Below are positions 40,830 to 50,224 of a stretch of 64,000 nucleotides of DNA, piece by piece (positions within the stretch are counted from its first letter, which is position 1; each line of letters opens with the position of its first letter). The stretch is from positions 248,001 through 312,000 of the forward strand of contig CBDBED010000009.1 of the NCBI GenBank assembly GCA_965204245.1, in the 5' to 3' direction. This DNA is from JAAXIE01 sp965204245 (GTDB lineage: Bacteria > Chloroflexota > Dehalococcoidia > Lucifugimonadales > JAAXIE01). The notes below the pieces were generated by a model. The model made no database searches and had not been told where the DNA came from. It saw nothing but the letters and a program-made list of their open reading frames with translations. Made by a program: the position numbers and the translations under genes.

Positions 40830-43800
40830 ATGACTACGTCCCAGAAACAGGCACAGCATATGCCTAACGCCAAGCCTGCACTCACCGTATGCATTCTCGT
40901 TCTGGCATTGGCCGTCGGCCTCGCCTGCGAGGCAGGAGAGCGGGCCACGGATGAGGAAGTCGAAGCCATAGCCGAGGCACTTTCAGGCTCTGGTCCCGAG
41001 GACGAAGACATCGATGCCGCCCTAGCCAAGGCCCTGTCAGGCTTCAGCGTGACGCGCGAGGAAGTCGAAGCCATTTTGGCACGGGGCGCCGATATAAATG
41101 CCCACGACGTCATCAGCGGCAATACCCTCCTCCATCAGGCTGCAATAAACGCAGACCTTGATGTCATCAAGCTGTTGCTCGACAAGGGGGCCGACATCGA
41201 GGCTACCAATGAACGCGGCAATACGCCGTTGCACAATGCTGCAGTGTACGGGGAAGCCCCCACGGTGCTGGCCCTCCTCGACGCTGGGGCCAACATCGAG
41301 GCTGCCAACAACTTTGGCGAGACGCCCCTCTATATTGCCGCCGTCGAGGAGGACGATATATCCGTCGTCGAGACGCTGCTGGATAGGGGCGCAGACCCCA
41401 ACGCTCCGGGCATCCTGGTCTGCGCAGACCCGGTGATGCAACGATTGCTGGCGAGCCGTGGCGCGGATCCCAACGCCCCCGTGGGAGGCTATCTCCCCAT
41501 ACACGCAGCCGCCCAAGCGGGAGATACCGACATGGTGCAGTTCTGGCTCGACAATGGAGCCGACGTCAATGTCGCCGAGGAATTCGGTCAACAAACGCCC
41601 CTGCACTTTGCCGTAGGGACGCTTATCCGAATTGGCGAACCGCTTCCGCCAGCCACCCTTTGCGGCACCGACGGAGAAGAGTCCCAAGCGGCATCGATGG
41701 TCCAATTGCTCCTCGGTCGCGGCGCAAACATAGATGCCGTGGCCGGCAACGCTGTGGGTAGCTGGGGGTTAACTCCCTTGCTCAAAGCAGCCGAGATGGG
41801 CCGCACCGAAATCGTAAGACTCCTCCTGGACCATGGGGCCGACGTCCATGCCCGCGATTCCAGCGGTAGCAGCATCCTGACCTTGGCCATGGAAGCCGAC
41901 CCAGGCGTGATGCAACTCCTGATTGACCGCCAAGTCCTGGCCGCGTTCGACGCTCAGACAGCCAGCGATGTGTGCCAAAGGGCTGGCCTCGGCAGCGACC
42001 CCAGTCCCGCAAGGCTCCTTTTGAGGGAGCACTGCGACGACGCCGGCTTGGCGCCAACACCACCTAGTGTGACCCCAACCTCAACCTCAACCCCCTCTTT
42101 CGGCCCCGTCGCCACCATCACGCCCCATCTGAGGCCCGGCTACACCGATTTCGCCCTCCAGTGGGTCACCGAGACTCCCCTGCATCTTGCGGCGGCCGAA
42201 GGCAGCGTCAGCGAGGTGCAGACCCTGCTCTCCCAAGCTGCTGACCCCAACGTCCCAGCCGCCATCAGGCTGACCGGACCTGAGACTGACCGCCAGTGGA
42301 CGGGAATGACTCCCGTTCACCTAGCAGCCCTGAACCCCAACTCCTCAGTCCTACAAGCCCTTCTCGACGGAGGCCCAAACGTCAACGCCCGCGGCCAACA
42401 TGGCCTCACTCCCCTCCATGTGGCAGCCCGCCTCGCAACCACACGCCATGTGAGGGCACTGCTGGACGGCGGCGCCCAAATCGAGGCCCGCGACGACGAC
42501 GGCAGGACTCCCCTGCACTGGGCCTTGGAAGGAGACCCCAACGTCACCGCGCTTCTGCTGGACTTGGGAGCCAACATCGAAGCCAAGAACAACGACGGTT
42601 TCACTCCTCTCCATTGGGCGGCAGCGCACATAGACCTTGAACCGGCTGCTTTCTTTCTCGTGGAGCGGGCCGCGGACATCACCGCCACCGAAAACATGGG
42701 CCGCACGCCCTGCCAAGTCTACGCTATGGCCAATCAGGGTGCCGGCACCAGTGGCATGATTGAGCTGCTGTGCCCGGATACGCCGTCAGACGATCGTGCG
42801 TCCATCGAGCGTGTGGTAACAGTTAACTGGGTTGAAGAGACGCCTCTGCACCGTGCTGCCTACGAAGGCTCGCCCTCAGAGGTCCAAACCCTTCTGGACC
42901 AAGGGGCGGATATTCTCCATACATTGGACCTTGAGATGGAGAGTGTCTCCGGCACCTTCTCCTTCCTATGGAATGACGTGACCCCTCTGCATCTTGCTGC
43001 ATTGAATCCCGATCCGGCAGTCGCGGCTTTGCTCATCGAACGGGGCGCCCCCATCGATGTCAGGGATGAATATGAAAGGACTCCGTTAATTGCAGCGGTG
43101 ATGTGGTTCCCAAGCCCAGCAGTGATAACGCTGCTGCTGGACCGCGGGGCCGATATAGAAGCGGTCAATTACGACCAACTGCCTGTCTTGGCCCTAGCGG
43201 TACAACAGGCAAACATCTATCCAAGCCGTTCCATCGACGAAGGCCATCAAGCCATAATCCCCTTGCTGCTGGACCGCGGTGCCTCCATGACCAGCCTGCC
43301 CGAGGGAATGCTGTGCAACATGGTCTTTGGAGTCCCCTACTTCGACGAGGAACTTGAAGACCGCCTCTGCGGCAGGACTCCTGAAGCCCCCCAACCCTTG
43401 GCCGAAGTCACGTGGAGCTCCGAGACTCCCTTGCACCGGGCTGCCTATTCAGGACTGCCTGCCGAGGTGCGACGGCTCCTCGCTCAAGGCGCAAACGTCA
43501 ATGCCACCGCTACCATGCGCCCTGGAGGAACAGACCTGACGGGGGCTACTCCGTTGCACGCCGCTACGTTCAACCCCAACGAGTCGGTGGCCCGGTTGCT
43601 TTTGGAAGGTGGCGCAGATGTCGATGCGACCCTCGGCAGCGGTCATACTCCCCTTCATCTAACGGCAGCCTTCGGCAACGAGGATGTGGCGGTGCTTCTA
43701 ATTCAACACGGTGCCGACATAGAAGCACGAGAGAGCAACGATTCCTCTACTCCCCTGATGCTCGCGGCCATCTACAACAGACCGGGGGTCAGCACGCTCT

Positions 43801-43916
43801 GCTCGACCGGGGCGCAGATGCTACCGCCACCAATAGCCAAGGCAACACCGCATGCCAGGAAGCCCTGTACCGGGGGCGTACCCGAAGCCTGCGCTGGGTG
43901 GAGCGCTTGTGCCTAG
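40830..43916 (+). CDS. Ankyrin-repeat lipoprotein, C-terminus frameshifted
   Basis: 1028 residues. Signal ending AVGLAC (lipobox), a short acidic helix region, then some 20 ankyrin units (such as NTPLHNAAVYGEAPTVLALLDAGANIEA) in three blocks separated by linkers, one of them Pro-Thr rich (about residue 410-425). Each block opens with ETPLHxAAxxG. Near 43797-43800 one base appears to be lost: the frame gives VSTLCSTGAQM, whereas the +1 frame gives LLDRGADATATNSQGNTA and runs to a stop at 43921. Only about the last 38 residues are altered. Ankyrin proteins outside the membrane probably bind proteins; the partner is unknown. Confidence 0.85.
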   Translation: MTTSQKQAQHMPNAKPALTVCILVLALAVGLACEAGERATDEEVEAIAEALSGSGPEDEDIDAALAKALSGFSVTREEVEAILARGADINAHDVISGNTLLHQAAINADLDVIKLLLDKGADIEATNERGNTPLHNAAVYGEAPTVLALLDAGANIEAANNFGETPLYIAAVEEDDISVVETLLDRGADPNAPGILVCADPVMQRLLASRGADPNAPVGGYLPIHAAAQAGDTDMVQFWLDNGADVNVAEEFGQQTPLHFAVGTLIRIGEPLPPATLCGTDGEESQAASMVQLLLGRGANIDAVAGNAVGSWGLTPLLKAAEMGRTEIVRLLLDHGADVHARDSSGSSILTLAMEADPGVMQLLIDRQVLAAFDAQTASDVCQRAGLGSDPSPARLLLREHCDDAGLAPTPPSVTPTSTSTPSFGPVATITPHLRPGYTDFALQWVTETPLHLAAAEGSVSEVQTLLSQAADPNVPAAIRLTGPETDRQWTGMTPVHLAALNPNSSVLQALLDGGPNVNARGQHGLTPLHVAARLATTRHVRALLDGGAQIEARDDDGRTPLHWALEGDPNVTALLLDLGANIEAKNNDGFTPLHWAAAHIDLEPAAFFLVERAADITATENMGRTPCQVYAMANQGAGTSGMIELLCPDTPSDDRASIERVVTVNWVEETPLHRAAYEGSPSEVQTLLDQGADILHTLDLEMESVSGTFSFLWNDVTPLHLAALNPDPAVAALLIERGAPIDVRDEYERTPLIAAVMWFPSPAVITLLLDRGADIEAVNYDQLPVLALAVQQANIYPSRSIDEGHQAIIPLLLDRGASMTSLPEGMLCNMVFGVPYFDEELEDRLCGRTPEAPQPLAEVTWSSETPLHRAAYSGLPAEVRRLLAQGANVNATATMRPGGTDLTGATPLHAATFNPNESVARLLLEGGADVDATLGSGHTPLHLTAAFGNEDVAVLLIQHGADIEARESNDSSTPLMLAAIYNRPGVSTLCSTGAQMLPPPIAKATPHARKPCTGGVPEACAGWSACA

Positions 43917-43975
43917 ACTAGACGCCACGAAGGCTGCGCTCCTAGCTGAGGGTGTGCACTCAAGGAGGATAATTG

Positions 43976-45910
43976 ATGAACGAAATGCGTCTGTTTCCTA
44001 TCATAGTACGGGACACCCTCAGACGCACCTCTCGGACCCGGAGTTGGATTCCCGTACTGTTCCTGGGGGTTCTGCTGGTGGCAGCCCTGGCCGCCTGCGG
44101 CGGAGACTCCCCCGGCTCCGGCGAGAGCGGCCGGACCGAAAGGCCCACCGAGGAACGGGGAGAGCCTCGGGAAAGCACAGCGGAAGCTATCCAGGACGGG
44201 AGCAGGGACGACGGGGGTTCCGGGGAGCGCCCTGCCTCGCCTGGCCTGCCCGGTTCGGCGCCGGGGGTAGTCTCCGAAGAACAGGAGCCTGCTGAAGCTG
44301 CAACAGACGCTATTTCCCGTCCTGTTGGCTCCGGAGGCCTCGAAATGGCCACCAGTGAGTCCCCTAAGATCAGTGCAGGAGAAGACCACACCTGTGCTTT
44401 GGAACCGGACGGCACCGTCGGATGTTGGGGCTACAACGGGTCCGGCCAGGCCCTGCCTCCAACCGGAGAGTTCATTGCCGTCAGCAGCGGGAAAGAACAC
44501 ACCTGCGGATTGAAATCGGACGGTGCTGTTCAATGCTGGGGCAGTGATGAATACGGCGAGTCCACGCCGCCAGTGGGGGAATTCGCCTCCATCAGCGCGG
44601 CGTCAGGCAACACCTGCGGCGTGACAACAGACGGATCCTTGGAATGTTGGGGGAGCGACTTCTATGCCGGTGAGACCACGCCTCCCAAAGGTAATTTTGC
44701 TTCTGTCAGTGTCGGGGACAACCACGCCTGCGGCGTGAGGACCAATGGTTCACTCGCCTGTTGGGGCGATAACGGACGCGGCAGGTCGACGCCGCCAGAG
44801 GGCGAATTCGCCTCCGTGAGCGCAGGCTACGAGCACAGCTGCGGGGTGAGGGCCGACGGAAGCGCGGCATGCTGGGGCGATGACTACGACGGTAAAACCG
44901 AGCCTCCAGATGAGGAGTTCGTCTCCTTAAGCGCCGGTGGGCAACACACCTGCGGGTTGAGGCGGGATGGCTACGTAGTCTGCTGGGGCGATGACTACGA
45001 CGGCGCGACCACGCCACCCGACCAAGAGTTTTCCGCCATCAGTTCCGGTGCGGAATACACCTGTGGCATGACAGTGGATGGGGCAGTAGCCTGCTGGGGC
45101 AAGGATAGCCATGGCGAGGCCACCCCACCCGGGGTTGAGTTCGCCTCCATAAGTGCCGGATGGGGGCACGTCTGCGGGTTGAAATCGGACGGGAATGTTC
45201 AATGCTGGGGCAGTGACAGTGCGGGCCAAGCCACGCCCCCCGACGGTCAGTTCACCGCCGTCAGCGCCGGGGCAAATCATACCTGCGGCGTAACTGTTGA
45301 CGGCTCCGTCACTTGCTGGGGCTTTGAGACTTCCGACAGAGCGGCCCCCCCTGAAGGGGAGTTCACATCCGTTAGCGCCGGACAAAACCACACTTGCGGG
45401 GTAAAGACCGACGGGTCGGTCGAATGCTGGGGCCCTTCTGCGCGCACGCCGCCTGAGGGAGTGTTCGCGTCGGTGAGCGCGGGAGACGAAACCGTGGGAG
45501 GGGGAGCCCATACATGCGGTGTTAGTACCGACGGGACCGTCGCCTGCTGGGGTCCAAGCCATTTCGGCGCTACCACTCCGCCCGAAGGGAAGTTCGTCTC
45601 CGTTGCTTCAGGCCGGGAATACAGTTGCGGGGTCAAGACGGATGGCACCGTCGCGTGCTGGGGTACCAATGAACACGGACAAATCGAGGCTCCTGATGGG
45701 AAGTTTGCATCCATCAGTGCCGGGCCAGGAGGTACGTGCGGAGTGACGTCCGAGGGCTCCGTTTCCTGCTGGCCCGGTTGGACCGCATCGCCCAAGGGTG
45801 AGTTCGTCTCCGTGAGCGTCGGCGAGCATACCTGCGGGGTGAGGACCGACCATACCGTTGCCTGCTGGGGCTCGTCTGCTAGGGGATTGACGGCGGCAGA
45901 CTTTGAGTAA
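43976..45910 (+). CDS. Second RCC1-repeat lipoprotein
   Basis: 644 residues; AAGGAGG seven bases before the ATG. An unusually long N-terminus (about 25 residues) precedes the hydrophobic signal ending ALAAC. A Pro/Glu/Arg/Gly-rich linker (about 45-125) is followed by about 14 RCC1-type units (ACWGDNGRGRSTPPEGEFAS) with two Cys each. It is a paralogue of the 36869 protein with shorter, more regular repeats. It follows the ankyrin gene by 55 bp, which may mean one transcript. Confidence 0.85.
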   Translation: MNEMRLFPIIVRDTLRRTSRTRSWIPVLFLGVLLVAALAACGGDSPGSGESGRTERPTEERGEPRESTAEAIQDGSRDDGGSGERPASPGLPGSAPGVVSEEQEPAEAATDAISRPVGSGGLEMATSESPKISAGEDHTCALEPDGTVGCWGYNGSGQALPPTGEFIAVSSGKEHTCGLKSDGAVQCWGSDEYGESTPPVGEFASISAASGNTCGVTTDGSLECWGSDFYAGETTPPKGNFASVSVGDNHACGVRTNGSLACWGDNGRGRSTPPEGEFASVSAGYEHSCGVRADGSAACWGDDYDGKTEPPDEEFVSLSAGGQHTCGLRRDGYVVCWGDDYDGATTPPDQEFSAISSGAEYTCGMTVDGAVACWGKDSHGEATPPGVEFASISAGWGHVCGLKSDGNVQCWGSDSAGQATPPDGQFTAVSAGANHTCGVTVDGSVTCWGFETSDRAAPPEGEFTSVSAGQNHTCGVKTDGSVECWGPSARTPPEGVFASVSAGDETVGGGAHTCGVSTDGTVACWGPSHFGATTPPEGKFVSVASGREYSCGVKTDGTVACWGTNEHGQIEAPDGKFASISAGPGGTCGVTSEGSVSCWPGWTASPKGEFVSVSVGEHTCGVRTDHTVACWGSSARGLTAADFE

Positions 45911-45977
45911 TGTGAATGGTGAGAGCGAGATTGTATGACCAAACGACTTCAACCGGTCACAGCACGTCCCATGCTGT

Positions 45978-46196
45978 TCATCTGTACAGGCACTGGTGGA
46001 ATCGGTGCTTGCAGCCCCAATCAAGGTCGTCCCGGACCGGTACGCTAGCGATAAGCAGGGTTCTGCCCGCTCCGCCCGATTCCGAGAAAACAGTTATCCA
46101 AGGACCCAAGACGATGACTATGGCTACGAAAATCAGCGCACAAAGTATGGCGAGACTGAATATGGCTCCGCCTGCGTCACTATCGTTGCGGCTCAT
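45978..46196 (-). CDS. Small membrane protein, 72 residues
   Basis: AAGGAG lies six bases before the ATG. A polar start (MSRNDSDAGG) is followed by a strong transmembrane helix (IFSLAILCALIFVAIVIVLG), then a polar tail with Cys. It resembles the small membrane proteins that accompany archaellum/pilin-like genes (pilin N-terminal domain), but too short to assign. Convergent with the RCC1 gene. Confidence 0.5.
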   Translation of the reverse strand: MSRNDSDAGGAIFSLAILCALIFVAIVIVLGPWITVFSESGGAGRTLLIASVPVRDDLDWGCKHRFHQCLYR

Positions 46197-46345
46197 ATAT
46201 ACTCCTTGACCTCTCTTGTGAGATTGCAGTCGCCGTTTTCTCCTCCATGAACCAGCCGTGCCAGCGAGGCTGTGACAGCCACCCCGGCTATTGTCAAGTT
46301 AGTCTCATATATCCTAAGGATTGAGAAAGGAGCAAGGGCATAGTT

Positions 46346-46815
46346 TTAGGACATCCATGTAGCGTCGAGTCCACCTCGATGTGCATCTCTTTCGCAACCC
46401 CCGATTCCCAGTTCCACACTGCCCTGACGAGGCATGTGTCCACGATGGCGACCATAGGGTCTGCAGGACAGTCCCCAGACCAGGCTGGCAAGGAACGGTG
46501 AGTGTAGAGTCGCTACCATGGGGATGCTGGTCAGGTGGGACAGGGCGCTCAACCCTTCAGGGATGCTGCCGGTCAGGGCGTTCTCAGACAAATCCAACCG
46601 CTGCAGGGCGTCCAGCCTCGCCAGAACGTCGGGGATGCTACCCGTCATCCCCTTCTTCCGCAGCCTCAGGTCCTGGACCCGCTTGGGCGTTCCGGCCACA
46701 GTTACGCCGTCCCACTGAGTGATGGCCGTGCTCACGCTTCAGTTGAGGGAGGCGGCACCGCGCAGCGTGTCTGCTAGCGACAAGAGAGTAGTGCAGTCGC
46801 GCATGAGGCCGGGGT
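46346..46815 (-). pseudogene. Leucine-rich-repeat lipoprotein, broken
   Basis: In one frame: DCTTLLSLADTLRGAASLN, TGA (46741-46739) where Trp is usual, then VSTAITQWDGVTVAGTP, VQDLRLRKKGMTGSIP and LQRLDLSENALTGSIPEGLS. These are two plant-type LRR units (LxLSxNxLTGxIP) with their N-terminal cap. After LSHLTSIP the frame becomes unrelated. Start, stop codon and C-terminal repeats are all damaged. Confidence 0.75.
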
Positions 46816-46842
46816 CTTGGCTTGGTCAGGCACGGCGGCGCC

Positions 46843-47874
46843 TCATGGTGGCGGGGGTAGTACCGGTGGCCCGTCAGGATGGGCGTAAGCACCGGTGTCC
46901 TTCATGAACTGACTAAGATCATTGGCGTCGTTTATCAGCACGGGCAGGTTCACGCCCTCTGCTCTACCCTTTACGTCTTCAGGTGCTATCCGCCCGCCGT
47001 ACTCGGACAGTCGGGCTTGGTGGGCTTCCTTCACTTCCTGGGTGAATGGTGGCAGTTCCATCTCCAGAAGGGATCGGTACGTTTGATACTCCTCCGACCT
47101 CCCTACTCTCCAACGGTTCCTCTCTGGGTGTACGGCGACCACCGTGCCGTCCTCTTGACGCTCCAAGCCCCAAGAATCGAATATCTCCCATGCTTCAGTC
47201 GTGGCGTTATGTGCTGGGCCGAGGAATAGGATCCTTTCCCTGCCGTATATCCCGTCTCCCCTGGCTCGAGGCCCCTCGTTTAGCACAGGGCCGTCTTCAA
47301 GCTCACGCACATAGGTTGCGCGAATCGCTTCCACAAGATCTTCCTCTGTCTCCAAGCCCATTACCGGTAGTCCCCTAGCGTACTCGCCACGGAAGTAGTG
47401 CCAGTAGGCCACCAGTACCGGCAGTCGGGGAGGGCCGACGCCTAAGACATAGTCGTTGACCCGCACATCGACATAGCATTGGATAACGACCGAGTGCTCG
47501 AAATAGCCGCCGGGCTCCACATACGACGGTTCGCGGTTGGGAACGCCGGCATCGCAGCGCACCGTGTCCGGCAGGAACGTGCCACGCAGCACGATGTGGG
47601 GTATGAATGAGATCGACCCGTCGAGGTATTCACGTATGGTCTGTGGGTTACTCTTTGAGAATATCCCGCCTGAGGCTAGGCCTCTCAGGGGGGACGTTTC
47701 CACCACTGAATGGGGCTCGCACGGGTCCACGGACGAGCCGAGGGCTGGCACACAGGGGGGGATCTGTTCTTCCAAATACCCGGCGTACGGAGAAGTGGGA
47801 TGCCCGCTCTGACAGGCCGTAACTAGGATAAGCACGGTAGTCAGCGCAAGAGTTGCCGCAGCGTGTCTGAGCAT
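46843..47874 (-). CDS. Unknown lipoprotein, 343 residues
   Basis: Signal MLRHAAATLALTTVLILVTAC with lipobox VTAC. The mature protein has several Cys (PPCVPALGSSVDPCEP near the start), a beta-rich middle (ISFIPHIVLRGTFLPDTVRC, VIQCYVDVRVNDYVLGVG) resembling an immunoglobulin-like or SH3-like barrel, and a Pro-rich end. ATG 47874 has AAGGG seven bases upstream; a GTG at 47889 overlaps the stop of the metalloprotease-like gene (GTGA). The two are surely one transcript. Function not recognised. Confidence 0.7.
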   Translation of the reverse strand: MLRHAAATLALTTVLILVTACQSGHPTSPYAGYLEEQIPPCVPALGSSVDPCEPHSVVETSPLRGLASGGIFSKSNPQTIREYLDGSISFIPHIVLRGTFLPDTVRCDAGVPNREPSYVEPGGYFEHSVVIQCYVDVRVNDYVLGVGPPRLPVLVAYWHYFRGEYARGLPVMGLETEEDLVEAIRATYVRELEDGPVLNEGPRARGDGIYGRERILFLGPAHNATTEAWEIFDSWGLERQEDGTVVAVHPERNRWRVGRSEEYQTYRSLLEMELPPFTQEVKEAHQARLSEYGGRIAPEDVKGRAEGVNLPVLINDANDLSQFMKDTGAYAHPDGPPVLPPPP

Positions 47875-47885
47875 CCTCGTACCCT

Positions 47886-48305
47886 TCACCGAGACTGATA
47901 GTTTGCCATCAGGGCCAAGATATCGTAGGCCTGCGGTTCGCAGTAATAGGTCGTATGCGTGTAGCCGCTACTCATGATAGACAGCGTCGTGTTCCTGGGG
48001 TGGTCACTCACCTGCCCCCCGTCGGGATGGTCCGGGTCGCCGAACCCCGCTGCCTGCCTTCCGATGCCAAGGGCGTGCCCCGCTTCATGGGCTACTGTAT
48101 GCTCAGCAAGGTTACAACGGTCGTTGTGGACCCTAGTATTCCAGTCGCTCACCCTTCCATTCCTCGTATGCGTATCCCGCATTAGCAGTAGGCAGGCTCG
48201 GTACACAGGTGCCCCCTCGCGGCGCGGTCTCTGAGGCCACTCGTGCGAGCCGCCTTGCCCAACACGGGCCACGAGGGAACAGGAAGGCCCGTAGACCTTG
48301 CCCAA
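47886..48305 (-). pseudogene. Matrixin/metzincin-like metalloprotease, N-terminally truncated
   Basis: The C-terminal half is clear: HTVAHEAGHALGIGR provides HExxHxxG with the third-ligand region, and TTLSIMSSG is the Met-turn of metzincins; CEPQAYDILALMANYQ is the usual end. The first 60 codons contain Arg/Pro-rich sequence unlike a signal or prodomain, although ACLLLMRDTHTRNGRVSDWN already looks family-like. So the gene has lost its beginning, unless translation starts at an unrecognised site. It overlaps the downstream lipoprotein gene by a few bases. Confidence 0.65.
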
Positions 48306-48505
48306 GGAGCTATGTTGGCTATGGCTGTAAGACAGCTAGAGACGGCTCGCACGAGGACACTCTACTACGGTCAGGTACAGGTCTGAACGGGTGGGGTAGT
48401 CTCCTACCTAATCCCCAAATCTTACTGACAATTTCCACTTGGCCCTATACCCCAGGGAACTATATGATTGACATGATTGATGCAGCTATAACTGAGGACT
48501 GTTCC
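48306..48505. promoter_or_regulatory. Upstream region of the recombinase gene
   Basis: Two hundred bases without a gene; the stretch around 48415-48480 is AT-richer (CTTACTGACAATTTCC, ATATGATTGACATGATTG) and probably carries the promoter. I cannot fix its elements. Confidence 0.3.
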
Positions 48506-50146
48506 ATGACACACCCGAAACCCCTAACACCCGCCGCCCTCTATGCCCGGGTCTCAAGCGACCGCCAAGACGTGGACCTCTCAGTAGCCGCCCAACTGCG
48601 CGCCCTGCGGGACTACGCCGACAAGAACGGCTATCTGGCAGTTCGTGAGTACGTAGACGAGGCCGAGAGCGGCAGGATTGCCGATAGGCCCCAGTTCCGC
48701 AAGATGCTGGACGAGGCATCCAAGCCAGATGCTCCCTTCCAGGAGATTTTGGTCTGGAAGTTCAGCCGTTTCACCCGCAAGCGGGAGCACGCCGTGGCTT
48801 TTAAGTCCATGCTGAGGCGCAAGGGCATTCGCGTCGTGTCCATCACTGAGCACGCCGACGACACCCCCACCGGCAAGCTGATGGAGGCCATCATCGAGTC
48901 CGTGGACGAATTCTATAGCGAAAATCTTGCCCAGGAGGTGACGCGAGGGATGCGCGAGGCCGCGTCGCGGGGCTTCTGGATGACCACCAACGCCCCCTAT
49001 GGCTACCGGCGCATCTACGTCCAGGACGGTGCCAAGAAGCGCCCCCGCCTGGAACTCAACCCACCTCACGACGCCGTGGTCCGGCGCATCTTCGACCTCA
49101 CCCTCCAGGGCCAGACCTCCTTGAACATCATCAAGACCTTCAACGCCGAAGGCATACCCTCACCCAACGGCAAGCAGTGGCGCAAGACCACGGTCCACAG
49201 GCTGCTGTGCAACGAAGCCTACACCGGCACTCTGGTATGGGGCCATAACGCCCAAGACGGCCAGGAGCCCGTGCGGGTGGAAGCCGCCTTCCCCGCCATC
49301 GTGTCCCAACAGGAGTTTCAGCGGGTCAGGAAACTGCTGGAAGCCCGCGCCCCAGCGGTGACCCATCCTCGCCGGGCCGCCAGCCCCTACCTGCTCAGCG
49401 GGTTGGCCAAGTGCGAGCCCTGCAACAAGGCCCTCACCGCCGCCGAGGCCAAGAGCGGCAAGTACACCTACTATGTCTGCCAGTCCATCCTCAAGAAGGG
49501 CAGCGGGTCCTGCGATACCCCCAGACTGAACGCCAAGTCCTTCGAGGACATCATCATCTCCAACATCCGCGAGAATATCCTGACCGAGTCCAACGTCCGC
49601 GACCTGGTGAAGCTGCTGGACGAGGAAATGGACGGCATCGCCCGTGAACAACGGCAGAACCTGGAAACCATCGAGGCCGAGTTGGAGGCGGTCAAGCGGA
49701 AGCTGGACCGCATCTGGCACTTCGTGGAGAGCACCGATCTGGACATGGCCGACGCCTCGGAACGAATCCTAGAGCACCGCCACCGCCGTGAGCAACTGGA
49801 AGCCGCCGCCGAGGAAGCCCGTGCCGTCCTCTCCCAGAGAAGGGAGTTGCTGAACAGCGCCGACATCATCGCCGCCTTCGCCACTGACATGAGCGAGTTT
49901 CTCAGGAACAGCGAGATCACCGAGACCAAAGCCTTCGTGCAGTCATTCGTCAAGGAGGTGCTGGTCCGGCCCGGTGGGGCGACGATCATCTACACGATCC
50001 CCACGCCGGAGGATAGTCCTTTAGGGGGAAGGGACGCTGCCGAGATCGCCCTGAACGATAGAGTTCGCAGTATCGGATACGGTGGTGGGCCCGCCAGGGT
50101 TCGAACCTGGGACCTGCCGGTTATGAGCCGGACGCTCTACCGCTGA
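48506..50146 (+). CDS. Large serine recombinase (site-specific integrase)
   Basis: 546 residues. Resolvase domain (about 8-150) with the catalytic Ser in YARVSSDRQ and the Arg cluster EFYSENLAQEVTRGMREAASRG; recombinase domain (about 165-265, APYGYRRI, LNIIKTFNAEGIPSPNG); zinc-ribbon domain with CEPCNKAL and paired Cys (about 305-340); then a long coiled coil. ATG 48506 has GAGGA eight bases upstream. The stop codon lies inside the adjacent tRNA gene, so the last 20 or so residues are encoded by the tRNA's complement. This is the expected layout of an integrase beside its attachment site in a tRNA, and marks the right end of an integrated element. Confidence 0.93.
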   Translation: MTHPKPLTPAALYARVSSDRQDVDLSVAAQLRALRDYADKNGYLAVREYVDEAESGRIADRPQFRKMLDEASKPDAPFQEILVWKFSRFTRKREHAVAFKSMLRRKGIRVVSITEHADDTPTGKLMEAIIESVDEFYSENLAQEVTRGMREAASRGFWMTTNAPYGYRRIYVQDGAKKRPRLELNPPHDAVVRRIFDLTLQGQTSLNIIKTFNAEGIPSPNGKQWRKTTVHRLLCNEAYTGTLVWGHNAQDGQEPVRVEAAFPAIVSQQEFQRVRKLLEARAPAVTHPRRAASPYLLSGLAKCEPCNKALTAAEAKSGKYTYYVCQSILKKGSGSCDTPRLNAKSFEDIIISNIRENILTESNVRDLVKLLDEEMDGIAREQRQNLETIEAELEAVKRKLDRIWHFVESTDLDMADASERILEHRHRREQLEAAAEEARAVLSQRRELLNSADIIAAFATDMSEFLRNSEITETKAFVQSFVKEVLVRPGGATIIYTIPTPEDSPLGGRDAAEIALNDRVRSIGYGGGPARVRTWDLPVMSRTLYR

Positions 50147-50157
50147 GCTACGGGCCC
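50083..50157 (-). tRNA. tRNA-Met (anticodon CAT)
   Basis: Full cloverleaf on the minus strand: acceptor GGGCCCG/CGGGCCC, D arm GCTC-AGCGGTA-GAGC, anticodon arm TCCGG-CTCATAA-CCGGC, variable AGGTC, T arm CCAGG-TTCGAAC-CCTGG, discriminator A and encoded CCA. Length 75 with CCA. The CAT anticodon could also be a tRNA-Ile modified to lysidine. It is the likely attachment site of the element on its left. Confidence 0.95.
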
Positions 50158-50224
50158 GTGTACTTCAATCTTTTCACCCGCCACCCTGCTGTGTCAAGAA
50201 AGGAATGGCAGGAAACGAGAGGTG

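Noticed and set aside
37000..45910. RCC1 repeats mistaken for a CRISPR-like or DNA tandem array
   Set aside because: Spacing is irregular at DNA level and repeats are conserved as protein units (ACWG, HTCGV), so these are coding repeats.
1..48505. Left attachment repeat matching the 3' part of the tRNA-Met gene
   Set aside because: No second copy of the T-arm and acceptor sequence was seen by eye; a computed search is needed before excluding it.
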